Assembly (NCBI GenBank): GCA_947648875.1 | Contig: CANSPM010000024.1 | Span: forward strand, 1 to 55,003 | DNA: 55,003 bases | Source of the DNA: an uncultured Lachnospiraceae bacterium | GTDB lineage: Bacteria > Bacillota > Clostridia > Lachnospirales > Lachnospiraceae | Reading direction: 5' to 3' | Shown here: positions 1 to 8,994 of the stretch, one piece after another | Numbering within the stretch: the stretch's first letter is position 1 | Layout of the letters: every line of letters starts with the position of its first letter | Made by a program: the position numbers and the translations under genes | The notes under the pieces: model-generated | Told to the model about the DNA's origin: nothing | The model's input: only the letters and a program-made list of their open reading frames with translations | Database searches by the model: none

Positions 1-62
1 TGTAACAAAGAGAATCCCGTATTTATGCGGGTTCTGGCGTTTCGCAAACGCCTAACAAGATT
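1..62 (+). other. Two short hairpins before the first gene
   Basis: Two inverted repeats are visible: AGAA-t-CCCG pairing with CGGGTTCT (about 11-35), and GGCGTTT/AAACGCC with a three-base loop (about 37-53). They may be the terminator of a gene outside the window or part of the leader of the next gene. No T-run follows either, so termination is not certain. Confidence 0.35.
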
Positions 63-82
63 CACTTTGAAAGGAGCTACCC

Positions 83-544
83 ATGGCAAAAAAATTTGGC
101 AAGTTTTTACTTTTTACAGCTGCCGCAGGCACTGCTGCTGCCGTTGCATATCACTTTCTGAGCAGGAAGGATACTACCCCTGCCACCGCTGAGGAGGACG
201 ATGATTACGATAACTTCAGCGATGATCTGGAAGAGGAACCCCCTGTCCGCAACTATGTGTCTCTGGCCAAGGAAGCCTCTGAGAAGGCTGTGGAAAAGGC
301 TGCGGAGAAGGCCGGATTTGTCGCCGGGACAGTGGTCCGGAAAGTAGGCGATGCCGTGGGCACTCTCTCCGATAAGCTCTCCGGCGCCGAGGAACATTTC
401 ACCACTCTGTCCCAGACGATCTCCGACGCGGAGGAGAAGATGGAGAAGAAAGTGGAAGAATTTTTCGATGAGGAGGAGGCTGCGGAGGAAGACTCCATAG
501 AGGAAGAGGCCTCCACACCGGAAGTTTCCAAAGAAGAGCAATAG
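83..544 (+). CDS. Small acidic membrane-anchored protein, YtxH-like
   Basis: The 153-residue product starts with Lys-rich MAKKFGK and one hydrophobic segment (about residues 6-26, rich in Ala). This is followed by a very acidic stretch (35-52) and a long charged, probably helical region (60-130) with alternating Lys/Glu/Ala. This is the general plan of YtxH-type stress or envelope proteins, with a short N-terminal anchor and a coiled cytoplasmic tail, but no diagnostic motif is present. The start is supported by AAAGGAG six bases before ATG. It converges on the MocR gene, leaving only 19 nt between the stops. Function is not known; the family label is an inference from architecture. Confidence 0.75.
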   Translation: MAKKFGKFLLFTAAAGTAAAVAYHFLSRKDTTPATAEEDDDYDNFSDDLEEEPPVRNYVSLAKEASEKAVEKAAEKAGFVAGTVVRKVGDAVGTLSDKLSGAEEHFTTLSQTISDAEEKMEKKVEEFFDEEEAAEEDSIEEEASTPEVSKEEQ

Positions 545-563
545 AAATACGCGGAAAACGTAC

Positions 564-1988
564 TTACAGCCAGGCCTGACGCAGTAGCGCCAGGCCCTTA
601 TCAATATCCTGACACTCCAGCCCTCCATATCCCAGAAGGACTGTGTGGCCAGGCTGCTCTCCGGCTTTTCCCACCAGGCTGTCCGAAAGGCCATAGACTC
701 TGACTCCCAGAGATTGAGCGGCCAGAATCAGTTCTCTTTCCTTTTGCCCCTTCCTGCCGGTGAGCAGCAGATGTAGCCCGGCATTCTCCCCCGTTATCCG
801 AAAATCCTTCTCAAAATCCGTGAGTCCTTCCAGCAACAGGTCGTGTTTTTCCTTATAATGCTTACGCATCTTGTTCAGATAACGCTCAAAGTACCCACCT
901 CCGATAAACTCCTCCAATATCTTCTGATCTATTCGGGATACCGTGGCAGAGTAGAAATAACATCGCCGCCGATAGCGCTCCAACAGTTCCTGGGGCAACA
1001 CCATATAGCTGACACGAATCGCGGGAGCAATGGATTTGCTGAAAGTTCCTATGTAAATCACCCGCCCCTGGGTGTCCGATGCCTGTAGAGACGGAATGGG
1101 CTTACCCCTGTATCGAAATTCACTGTCGTAGTCGTCCTCGATCAGATAGCGGCCCGGCATCTCATTCGCCCAATTCAGCAGTTCCAGACGACGGCCTATA
1201 GGCATCAACACCCCTGTAGGATACTGGTGAGAAGGCATCACATAGACAGCCGTCACATCGCTCTGGTGAAGACCGGATACGGTCATTCCCGCCTCATCCA
1301 TATCCACAGTGGTGATCTCATAGGAAAAGGAGTCAAAAATCTGATAGGCTCTCTTATAAGTAGGGTTCTCCATGGCAATTTTCACATGCCGTCCCAGGAT
1401 TTTCTCCAGCAACAGTAGCAGATAGTCGTTCCCCGCACCCACGATGATCTGCTGGGGAGTACAGTTTACTCCCCGGGAAGAATGCAGATATCTGCCTATC
1501 GTCTCCCGCAGGCTGTACTCGCCCTGAACATCCCCCTGGGCAAACAGGCTGCCGCCCCCCTGGCTTAAAACGTTCTTATTGATTTTCCGCCAGACACTGA
1601 AGGGGAACCTGGACATATCCGTGGCGGTGGGCGAAAAATCCACGATAGCAGGAGTCATTTCCCCTGGAAAGGGGAACTCCCCTCTGTGTTCATCCCCTCC
1701 GGCTGTAGCCTCCTCCCGGGCATCCAGCCGGTATAATCCCTCCATCCGGCATACGTAATACCCCCTGTAAGGCCGGGCGGCGATATAGCCTTCCGCCAAC
1801 AGCTGATCATAGGCCAGCGAAGCCGTACTGCGGGAAACCTGTAAATATTCCGCCAAAGAACGGGTAGAGGGGAGCCGCTCCCCCGGTCGCAGCTTCCCCT
1901 CTCTGATCTCTCGCCTGATATATTCATAGATCTGTTCATACAAGCATTTCCCGCTGTCAGGACGAAACTCTATGTTCAAATCATACAT
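564..1988 (-). CDS. MocR-type regulator: GntR HTH fused to class I aminotransferase
   Basis: The 474-residue protein has an N-terminal winged helix of the GntR family (about 10-75; PSTRSLAEYLQVSRSTASLAY is the recognition region) and a C-terminal fold type I aminotransferase-like domain (about 110-470). The PLP-binding Lys sits in GTFSKSIAP near residue 317, and the aspartate region reads IEDDYDSEFR. MocR/PdxR proteins bind PLP and usually control vitamin B6, GABA or amino-acid genes. No such target lies next to it, so the regulon is open. It starts 3 nt after the stop of the DUF2225 gene, so it is translated from the same transcript, and no separate promoter is obvious. Confidence 0.9.
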   Translation of the reverse strand: MYDLNIEFRPDSGKCLYEQIYEYIRREIREGKLRPGERLPSTRSLAEYLQVSRSTASLAYDQLLAEGYIAARPYRGYYVCRMEGLYRLDAREEATAGGDEHRGEFPFPGEMTPAIVDFSPTATDMSRFPFSVWRKINKNVLSQGGGSLFAQGDVQGEYSLRETIGRYLHSSRGVNCTPQQIIVGAGNDYLLLLLEKILGRHVKIAMENPTYKRAYQIFDSFSYEITTVDMDEAGMTVSGLHQSDVTAVYVMPSHQYPTGVLMPIGRRLELLNWANEMPGRYLIEDDYDSEFRYRGKPIPSLQASDTQGRVIYIGTFSKSIAPAIRVSYMVLPQELLERYRRRCYFYSATVSRIDQKILEEFIGGGYFERYLNKMRKHYKEKHDLLLEGLTDFEKDFRITGENAGLHLLLTGRKGQKERELILAAQSLGVRVYGLSDSLVGKAGEQPGHTVLLGYGGLECQDIDKGLALLRQAWL

Positions 1989-1991
1989 ACC

Positions 1992-2831
1992 CTAATTTGC
2001 CATTTCTTTTCTCTTGGCCACAATGGATTCTTTTAAGTCTCTGGCCTTGTCCTTGACGCGATTGTTCGCTGCAGATGCCAGAATCCTGGAGACATACTGG
2101 GATGCCATATCCAACTCTCCCACCTCGTAGGCCAGCGCCGCAGTCAGATAATCCATGGTATATTCATCCATACCGCACATGGGATATCTCTCACTCTTCT
2201 GAGCCTCCACAAAGCCCTTAAAAGCGTTCTGTAGATATTCCATCTCCTGCTGCATCAGTTCTTCCCTCTTCTGGGGCAGCAGCTGGCGTTTGCTCTCCAG
2301 CTCCTCGCGATAGCCCCTCAGCAGCCATGCGGACTTTAAGCAGATATATGCCTTCTCGCTGTTTTTCGCCTTCTTTACCATGGCACAGACCAGTGCTATC
2401 TTGTAGCGCTCTATGGCCTCTTCGTAGGTGTAATAGTCCTCCGAATGAGGCTGTAGCTTCACCTTGGGCGTAATCTGTTCCTTAATCATGTGGATCTGGC
2501 TGGCAGACATAGCTGTAAAATAGCGAGTCAACGCAGCAAACTTACACTGGGGGCAAAGTTCCACATCATACTTTGTGGCATCAATCCCCACATAACGGGG
2601 CCGCAGGTCCAGGTCCATGGACACCAACTTCGCCTTGCCTGTTTTCATAACACGAGAAGTAAAGGTGCTGTCACACACCGGACAGGTAAAGGATTTGTCG
2701 TAGATAAAGTCCTTCTCCTCCGGCTGGGCAGGCTCCGCTGCCGCCTGCTCCGGTTTCTCCTCCGCCGCAAACAGGTCGCTTCCCTCCAGGTCGCCAAGTC
2801 CCAAATTTTTCAGTCCCGAAAATATACCCAT
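1992..2831 (-). CDS. DUF2225 family protein with zinc-ribbon-like Cys pairs
   Basis: The 279-residue protein begins with a short acidic lead. It then has CPVC (about residues 50-53) and CPQC (about 93-96) flanking a basic segment, typical of DUF2225 proteins, followed by a helical, TPR-like C-terminal half. The cysteine pairs suggest bound zinc; the biochemical role of the family is not established. The gene follows glnS on the same strand, separated by two tandem copies of a structured repeat that end 26 nt before its ATG. It is almost overlapped by the MocR gene downstream. The ribosome site reads AGAGGAAAG. Confidence 0.85.
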   Translation of the reverse strand: MGIFSGLKNLGLGDLEGSDLFAAEEKPEQAAAEPAQPEEKDFIYDKSFTCPVCDSTFTSRVMKTGKAKLVSMDLDLRPRYVGIDATKYDVELCPQCKFAALTRYFTAMSASQIHMIKEQITPKVKLQPHSEDYYTYEEAIERYKIALVCAMVKKAKNSEKAYICLKSAWLLRGYREELESKRQLLPQKREELMQQEMEYLQNAFKGFVEAQKSERYPMCGMDEYTMDYLTAALAYEVGELDMASQYVSRILASAANNRVKDKARDLKESIVAKRKEMAN

Positions 2832-2857
2832 GATTCTTTCCTCTTTCTTCTTATTTA

Positions 2858-3065
2858 GAGTTCCGCATTTTCCCTTCTATCGCATCTGACTGGTGATCGA
2901 AATCCGGACGCTTCTGGCGTCCTGCTTTCAATCAATGCGATCTCCGGGAACATGCTGTTTTGAGTTCCGCATTTTCCCTTCTATCGCATCTGACTGGTGA
3001 TCGGAAATCCGGACGCTTCTGGCGTCCTGCTTTCAATCAATGCGATCTCCGGGAACATGCTGTTT
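2858..3065 (-). repeat. Structured tandem element, locus A (two copies, period about 104)
   Basis: Two near-identical copies (2858-2960 and 2962-3065, one indel apart) lie between glnS and the DUF2225 gene. Read on the minus strand each begins AAACAGC and ends GCGGAACTC. Nested pairing can be drawn: GCAT/ATGC, TTCCC/GGGAA, ATCGCAT/ATGCGAT, TGAT-GAAA/TTTC-ATCA, and a terminal hairpin GGACGC-cagaa-GCGTCC. A partial third unit may start at 3066 (tagttcca). The same ends and plan recur at 18895 and 23034 with different stem sequences, which argues for a structured RNA or DNA element rather than a simple duplication. Confidence 0.85.
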
Positions 3066-3095
3066 ATAGTTCCACCTTCAACGTGACAGCTCTGC

Positions 3096-4805
3096 CTATT
3101 TGGGCAGGGCAAAAGAACTTTTCAGAGATACGATCCGGTTAAATACCGGCTGTTCGGGCTTGGAATCCCTGACATCCACGCAGAAGAAGCCCTGCCGTAC
3201 AAACTGAAATCTCTCATATGCCTGCGCCCCCGAAAAGGCGGGCTCCAAATATCCCTGCTTTATAATCAGGGAATTAGGATTCAGATACAGTTCTCCGCTC
3301 TCGTCATAGATGGAACCCTGTTCATTCGCCTTTTCCTCGTCGATGAGGTTCTCATACAGACGAATCTCGGCGGGGATGGCCGTATGCGCTGCCACCCAGT
3401 GGATGGTTCCCTTTACTTTGCGGCCGTCCGGACTGTTTCCTCCCTTGGAAGCCGGATCATAGGTGCAGTGTACTACAGTAATATTGCCCGACTCATCCTT
3501 CTCACAACCTGTGCAGGTCACAAAATAGGCGTTCATCAGGCGCACCTCATTTCCGGGAAACATGCGGAAATACTTCTTGGGCGGTTCCTCCATAAAATCT
3601 TCCCTCTCGATATACAGTTCCCGACCGAACGGGATCTCCCGGCTGCCCAGTTCCTCGTTTTCCGGATTGTTCACTGCGCTCAAAACCTCGGTCTGCCCCT
3701 CAGGATAATTGTCGATAACCAGCTTTACAGGATCCAGTACAGCCATATAACGGGGGGCCTGCGCTTTTAGATCCTCCCGTATGCAGTACTCCAGCGCCGC
3801 GTAATCCGCAACGGAATGGGCCTTGGAGACGCCGCACATCTCCACAAATCTGCGAATAGACTGAGGTGTGAAGCCCCTGCGACGCAGTGCCGCTATGGAC
3901 ACCAGCCTGGGATCATCCCAGCCGTCCACCTTGCCGTCCAGTACCAACCTCTTGATATAGCGCTTTCCTGTTACTACATTTTTCAGATACATCTTCGCCT
4001 GTTCAATCTGCTTAGGAGGATGCGGATACTCCAGTTCCCTCACCACCCAATCATACAGGGGTCTGTGATCCTCAAACTCCAAAGTGCAGATGGAATGGGT
4101 GATCCCCTCTATGGCATCCTCTATGGGATGGGCAAAATCATACATGGGATAAATGCACCAGACATCCCCCGTGTTGTGATGACTCATATGAGCCACTCGA
4201 TAAATAACCGGGTCGCGCATATTGATGTTGGGAGAAGACATGTCAATACGGGCGCGAAGCACTTTTTCCCCGTCTGCGTATTTTCCATCCTTCATTTCTT
4301 CAAAGAGCTTAAGATTCTCCTCCACGGAGCGTCCGCTATTCGGGTCCTCTCTGCCCGGCTCGGTAAAACTGCCCCTGTACTCCCGGATCTGTTCTGCCGT
4401 AAGATCGGACACATAGGCCTTGCCCTTTTTGATTAGTTTTACCGCCGCCTCATACATCTGTCCGAAGTAATCGGAGGCATAGAACAACCTGTCCTCCCAG
4501 TCCGCCCCCAGCCACTGCACATCCGCCTTGATGGACTCCACAAATTCAATGTCTTCCTTTGTGGGGTTGGTATCGTCAAAACGCATGTTAAATTTGCCGC
4601 CATATTGCTGTGCCAAAAGATAATTGGTCAAAATCGCCTTGGCGTGACCAATATGAAGATAACCGTTGGGTTCCGGCGGGAACCGGGTGTGTACCGTTTC
4701 ATACACGCCCTCCGCCAGATCCCTGTCAATGATCTGCTCAATGAAATTCCGGGACGTTTTCTCTTCCATGGCCTCCCCGGCTGTCCTATTCTCGAGTTCA
4801 CTCAT
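3096..4805 (-). CDS. glnS: Glutaminyl-tRNA synthetase
   Basis: Class I synthetase, 569 residues, charging tRNA(Gln) directly with glutamine. The HIGH motif is seen in [14 protein letters not shown], followed by the FDDTNP signature. The KMSKS-equivalent region is divergent: [12 protein letters not shown] stands where GlnRS proteins usually have an MSKRK-like sequence, just before DGWDDPRL. The anticodon-binding beta-barrel half is complete. A GTG 21 bases upstream keeps the frame, but ATG at 4805 is preferred because AAAGGAC lies at proper spacing before it. A good promoter ends about 30 nt upstream. It coexists with GatCAB, so transamidation is not needed for Gln-tRNA. Confidence 0.95.
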   Translation of the reverse strand: MSELENRTAGEAMEEKTSRNFIEQIIDRDLAEGVYETVHTRFPPEPNGYLHIGHAKAILTNYLLAQQYGGKFNMRFDDTNPTKEDIEFVESIKADVQWLGADWEDRLFYASDYFGQMYEAAVKLIKKGKAYVSDLTAEQIREYRGSFTEPGREDPNSGRSVEENLKLFEEMKDGKYADGEKVLRARIDMSSPNINMRDPVIYRVAHMSHHNTGDVWCIYPMYDFAHPIEDAIEGITHSICTLEFEDHRPLYDWVVRELEYPHPPKQIEQAKMYLKNVVTGKRYIKRLVLDGKVDGWDDPRLVSIAALRRRGFTPQSIRRFVEMCGVSKAHSVADYAALEYCIREDLKAQAPRYMAVLDPVKLVIDNYPEGQTEVLSAVNNPENEELGSREIPFGRELYIEREDFMEEPPKKYFRMFPGNEVRLMNAYFVTCTGCEKDESGNITVVHCTYDPASKGGNSPDGRKVKGTIHWVAAHTAIPAEIRLYENLIDEEKANEQGSIYDESGELYLNPNSLIIKQGYLEPAFSGAQAYERFQFVRQGFFCVDVRDSKPEQPVFNRIVSLKSSFALPK

Positions 4806-4844
4806 AGTCAACTTGTCCTTTCCCACCCTTGCCCTATTATTTCT

Positions 4845-4873
4845 ATCATAACATACCCTGCTTGAAGTTTCAA
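4845..4873 (-). promoter_or_regulatory. Promoter of glnS (sigma-A type)
   Basis: Minus strand TTGAAA, 17 nt, TATGAT. The predicted start is near 4837, giving a short leader before the ATG at 4805. No T-box is visible, unlike the aspS operon. Confidence 0.7.
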
Positions 4874-4919
4874 TCTATAGTTCATGGCAATAAAAAATTC
4901 CATATCCTACTATAACTCC

Positions 4920-6236
4920 TCACTTCGCCAGAGATTCCTGTTGCCGCCTGTCAATTTCTTCCATGCACTCGTCCACTGTAGCCCCGCCCAGAAGCTGGCG
5001 GACCACCTGGCAGATATTTCCCCACTGTTCCATCTTCATCCCCGCGTTGGCTCCCAGAACATAGACATTTTCCTGAATCCTGTCGCTCAAAGGTTTCAGC
5101 GCGGGAACGCATTCCACCTCAACGTTCTTGGACGGGGAGATCACTCGGTTGGTCTCTGCGTATATCTGTAGAGCTTCATCCGAAAGGATCACATCCAAAA
5201 ACTTCATCGCGTCCTCCCCATGTTCCGCATCGACGCCCACGCTGTATCCCGTTATGGGCACGACAGGCATCTGTCCGCGATTGCTTGGAAATCCGATGAC
5301 CAGCATATTAAAATCTGTATTCCCGTATGCTGTCTCCGTGTTTGCGGCTCCCCAGTACGCCATGACAATAGGAGTTTTCTGAGAGAGAAAATCCTCTCCC
5401 TCCCCTTCAATAGCCTCGCTCACATAGGCCCGCGAGGCATCAATATAGCCGCGGTCGATCATTTCCTGTAGGAACTCAAATCCGGGACGCATATAATCAC
5501 TGTACCTGCTCTCCCCGCTGTTGAGGGCAGCGATTTCCGCCTCCGTGTTTCCTCCATTATACAGATCCGCGTAGGCCTGGGCCAGCACAAATGTCTCCAG
5601 CCACCAGCGGTTGGCCCCCACCGGTGTCTCGATACCGTTTTCTTTAAACACCCTACAGCATTCCAGAAATTCCTCCGGCGTCTCGGGCAGTTCCAGACTG
5701 TATTTGTCAAACATATCCTTGTTGATGAACAGACCGTAGGCCACCACCTCCTGGGGGATCGCTACCAGCTTCCCGTCCACTGTATTCGCAATCCTCACCA
5801 CATCCCGCAGATTCTCCGCGCAGGCCAGATCCGACAAATCCTTCAGTTTTCCTTCCTCCCCAAGAATCTGAATCACATCGGGATTCAGCAGATAAATATC
5901 ATCCAGATTATTGCGCGCCCGATCCAGAGCCACTTCGTCATAAGTCCTGTCCTGATAATTCTCCGCCGTATAAGTGATATAGCCCACATTGATACCCAGC
6001 CTCTCCTCCGCCATTACCACCGTCTTGTCTGCGGCGCTCCTGGCAGTATTCTCCGCGTTGGGGTCCGTTTTTTCCATGGGACTGTACAGATTCACCATCC
6101 GGCGGCTCTCCTCCTGGGACTCTACCAGGTTAAGATTCCCACTTGTTCTCCCGCAGGCCGACACAGTCAACGCCATCATCCCTGCCAGACAGGCCGCCGC
6201 CCATCTATTTATATTTTTTCCCACACAATTTTTCAT
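4920..6236 (-). CDS. Extracellular solute-binding lipoprotein (family 1 type)
   Basis: The 438-residue product has a lipoprotein signal peptide with lipobox LTVSAC (Cys28 would be lipidated). The body resembles the sugar-type binding proteins of ABC transporters, including INKDMFDKY and a late GYSVGVDAEH region. There are no permease or ATPase genes beside it. It starts 51 nt after the hybrid histidine kinase on the same strand, so it may serve as a periplasm-side sensor partner of that kinase rather than as part of a transporter. The ligand cannot be read from sequence. Confidence 0.88.
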   Translation of the reverse strand: MKNCVGKNINRWAAACLAGMMALTVSACGRTSGNLNLVESQEESRRMVNLYSPMEKTDPNAENTARSAADKTVVMAEERLGINVGYITYTAENYQDRTYDEVALDRARNNLDDIYLLNPDVIQILGEEGKLKDLSDLACAENLRDVVRIANTVDGKLVAIPQEVVAYGLFINKDMFDKYSLELPETPEEFLECCRVFKENGIETPVGANRWWLETFVLAQAYADLYNGGNTEAEIAALNSGESRYSDYMRPGFEFLQEMIDRGYIDASRAYVSEAIEGEGEDFLSQKTPIVMAYWGAANTETAYGNTDFNMLVIGFPSNRGQMPVVPITGYSVGVDAEHGEDAMKFLDVILSDEALQIYAETNRVISPSKNVEVECVPALKPLSDRIQENVYVLGANAGMKMEQWGNICQVVRQLLGGATVDECMEEIDRRQQESLAK

Positions 6237-6287
6237 ATACCGCTTTCCACCCTCCGTTTCTCCCGCCTCACACCCTTTTGCGGCAGA

Positions 6288-8912
6288 CTATCCGCAGTTC
6301 CCTTTCTCCTTTCCGGGGACATACTGTCGTACCACCTTCTTAAGCAATTCCATGTCTATAGGTTTTGCGAGATGGACATTCATACCGGCATTCAGCGCCT
6401 CCCTCTCATCCTCCGCAAATGCGTTGGCCGTCATGGCAATAATAGGAATTGTCGCACCATCCCCACGTCCCAGAGACCGGATGGCTCTGGTTGCGTCATA
6501 GCCGTTCATCACCGGCATCTGCACATCCATCAGGATAGCGTCAAACTCGCCTTCCGCCGATTCTTCAAAACGCTCCAACGCCATTCTGCCGTTCTCGACT
6601 ACCACACATTCCGCGCCCTCCAGGGTAAGGATCTCCGTCAAAATCTCCGCATTGATCTCATTATCCTCCGCCGCCAGGAAGCGCAGACCTTCCAGACTGT
6701 TTTCCTCCCCGTCCTGCGAGCCCTCTCTTTGTCCCACCGCGCCTGATTGTATCTCTACCACTTTTTCTTTCAGCGCCGATACAAAGAAAGGCTTTGACAA
6801 AACTCCTGTATACGCCATTTTGAGTGCTTCCTCCAAAGGCTCTGCCCCCGGTTCCATCCCCAGGCCCGGCCCCTCTGTGCCATGGGCCGCCAAAAGTAGC
6901 AGAAGCGCTGTCTTTGGCAGGATATTCCTGATTTTTTCCGCAGTCCGAATACCTCCCAGGTCCGGTATATCCCAGTCCAGCAGAACCATGGCATATCCTT
7001 CCGGCGCATTCTGTATCAGACGCAGGGCCTCCTCTGCGCGGGGCGCCACATCCACTGAAATCCCCATTTCGCCCATGAGCGTACAAATGTTTTTGCCGTC
7101 CTGCATACCGCCTATCACCAGAATGCGGGATATCCCGCTTTTCTGCCAGAACAGCTTATCCGCCTGTCCCTCCGGTACACGAAACTCCAGATCCACTCGG
7201 AAAAGGCTTCCCTTGTCCAACTCACTGGAGACTTCGATGGTCCCCCCCATCAGCTCCACTATGTTCTTGGTGATGGCCATACCCAGCCCGGTACCCTGCA
7301 CCTTGTTTGTGGTACTGTTCTCCGCTCTGGTAAACGCGTCAAAAATGGTCTTTAAGTATTCCTGTGTCATCCCATACCCATCGTCTTCCACCTCGATGCG
7401 GATGTGCTCAAACTGACTGGAGCGCTGCTTGAGACCGACAATCCGGAACCAGATGTTCCCTCCCTCCGGCGTGTATTTTACGGCGTTGGAGAGAAGATTG
7501 ATCAAAATCTGGTTGACCCTGGTCTCATCGCCAATCAGACACTCATGCTTAATATCTTTCACTTCCACATGAAATTCCTGGGATCTGGCTGCGGCCATGG
7601 GACGGACAATCGCATCCACGGAGGATACCAGATCATTCAGGGTAAATTCCTCCAGGTTGAGCACTACTTTTCCGCTCTCGATCTTGGACACATCCAGAAT
7701 ATCATTGATCAGACTGAGCAGGTGCTGCCCGGAAGCCATGATCTTCCTGGTATACGCCCTCACCTTTTCCGGATTTTCCGCATCCCTGTCCAGCAGTGTG
7801 GTGAATCCCAGAACCGCGTTCATGGGTGTGCGGATATCATGGGACATGTTGGAGAGGAACATGGTCTTGGAATTGCTCGCCAGCTGGGCGGCCTGTAACG
7901 CTTCCGTCAGCTGTTTGCTGTGCAGTTCCCTCTCCGCCTCCCGCTCTATCCTGATTCTATCCTGCTGTCTCTGGTTGAAATAATACAGAGCACAGCACAG
8001 GAAAAACGCGATCAACATAACCGCCACCACAAAGAAGATATTCTGGTTGACGGTTTTCCCTTCCTGCTGAATCGCCTCTATGGGCACATAGCCTGTCAGA
8101 TAGACGGAGCCGCCGTTCACGGCCCACATATAATTCAGGGCGCTTCTCCCGCGTATGTCGTGGTAAAACATAAAGTTTTTCCCATTACGCACGCATTCCT
8201 CCACCTCGTCCCGGATTTCCTTCTCCCAGATGTCATTGGCCCTGTAATAATCCTCCAGATTGACATGTCCCGCGCTACGCTCTCCCATTCCCTTGGGCTT
8301 AAGCACAAATCTTTCCGTCTTGGCATCCATAATATAGAGTAGGGCGCTGTTATTATAAAATTTATTTGGCAGAGATCTTTCCAGAGAATCATAGGTATAT
8401 TCCACATAGAGAGTTCCTATCTCTTTGTCCTCTTTTATTACCGGGCATCTGATGGAATACGCCCATGTGCCCATATAATTAAGGTAAGAGTCAGATATCT
8501 CCAGACCATCCACCGTCCAGCCGGAGGAAAAATCCAGGTCTTCCCCGGAGAACGCTTCCCCCGTGCTGGATATTCCTTCTGTCTCTCCTGCCGGGATCAG
8601 CGCCATTTTTACCATAGTCTGATTTCTCTGGTAGGCGCGAATCGTACTCTCCGGATCTTCCCATCGGGCAATCTCCAATGCTATCAACTTTTGAAACTCC
8701 ACTTCCTTATTCAATACAGCCTCTATGGTACACTGTATTAAATTCAGGCTTTCACTCAGATTCTGAATTGCCGCCGTGGACATTTCTGTGGTTATTTTCC
8801 GGGACACGGAAAAAACCACGGCACCCAGAATGCAAAAGACCGCTATAATGGAAAGAAGCAGGGGCCCCCCCTTGTCTTCTCTGCCCTTATTCTTTTTCCT
8901 TTTTATCCGCAT
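6288..8912 (-). CDS. Hybrid sensor histidine kinase with two receiver domains
   Basis: Membrane kinase of about 874 residues. Two transmembrane helices (about 14-36 and 291-312) bracket an extracellular Cache-like sensor. The H-box MSHDIRTPMNAV holds the phospho-acceptor His near residue 358. The N-box (NLLSNAVKYTPEGG) and G-boxes (DDGYGM; GTGLGMAI) are complete. A first receiver (about 592-710) keeps LLDWD but lacks the acidic N-terminal pair (VIGG), so it may be a pseudo-receiver. The second (about 747-866) is canonical, with AEDNEIN, MDVQMPVMNG and the Lys in AKPID. The start at 8912 is chosen for AGGGAAG upstream; an ATG at 8930 has poor spacing. No output regulator is adjacent. Confidence 0.92.
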   Translation of the reverse strand: MRIKRKKNKGREDKGGPLLLSIIAVFCILGAVVFSVSRKITTEMSTAAIQNLSESLNLIQCTIEAVLNKEVEFQKLIALEIARWEDPESTIRAYQRNQTMVKMALIPAGETEGISSTGEAFSGEDLDFSSGWTVDGLEISDSYLNYMGTWAYSIRCPVIKEDKEIGTLYVEYTYDSLERSLPNKFYNNSALLYIMDAKTERFVLKPKGMGERSAGHVNLEDYYRANDIWEKEIRDEVEECVRNGKNFMFYHDIRGRSALNYMWAVNGGSVYLTGYVPIEAIQQEGKTVNQNIFFVVAVMLIAFFLCCALYYFNQRQQDRIRIEREAERELHSKQLTEALQAAQLASNSKTMFLSNMSHDIRTPMNAVLGFTTLLDRDAENPEKVRAYTRKIMASGQHLLSLINDILDVSKIESGKVVLNLEEFTLNDLVSSVDAIVRPMAAARSQEFHVEVKDIKHECLIGDETRVNQILINLLSNAVKYTPEGGNIWFRIVGLKQRSSQFEHIRIEVEDDGYGMTQEYLKTIFDAFTRAENSTTNKVQGTGLGMAITKNIVELMGGTIEVSSELDKGSLFRVDLEFRVPEGQADKLFWQKSGISRILVIGGMQDGKNICTLMGEMGISVDVAPRAEEALRLIQNAPEGYAMVLLDWDIPDLGGIRTAEKIRNILPKTALLLLLAAHGTEGPGLGMEPGAEPLEEALKMAYTGVLSKPFFVSALKEKVVEIQSGAVGQREGSQDGEENSLEGLRFLAAEDNEINAEILTEILTLEGAECVVVENGRMALERFEESAEGEFDAILMDVQMPVMNGYDATRAIRSLGRGDGATIPIIAMTANAFAEDEREALNAGMNVHLAKPIDMELLKKVVRQYVPGKEKGNCG

Positions 8913-8994
8913 TTTCCAGACTTCCCTCATCCCTCATATTATATTATACTCACAAACGTTCAGATGTTCCTTCTCCGTTTTCCCGCCTTTAATG

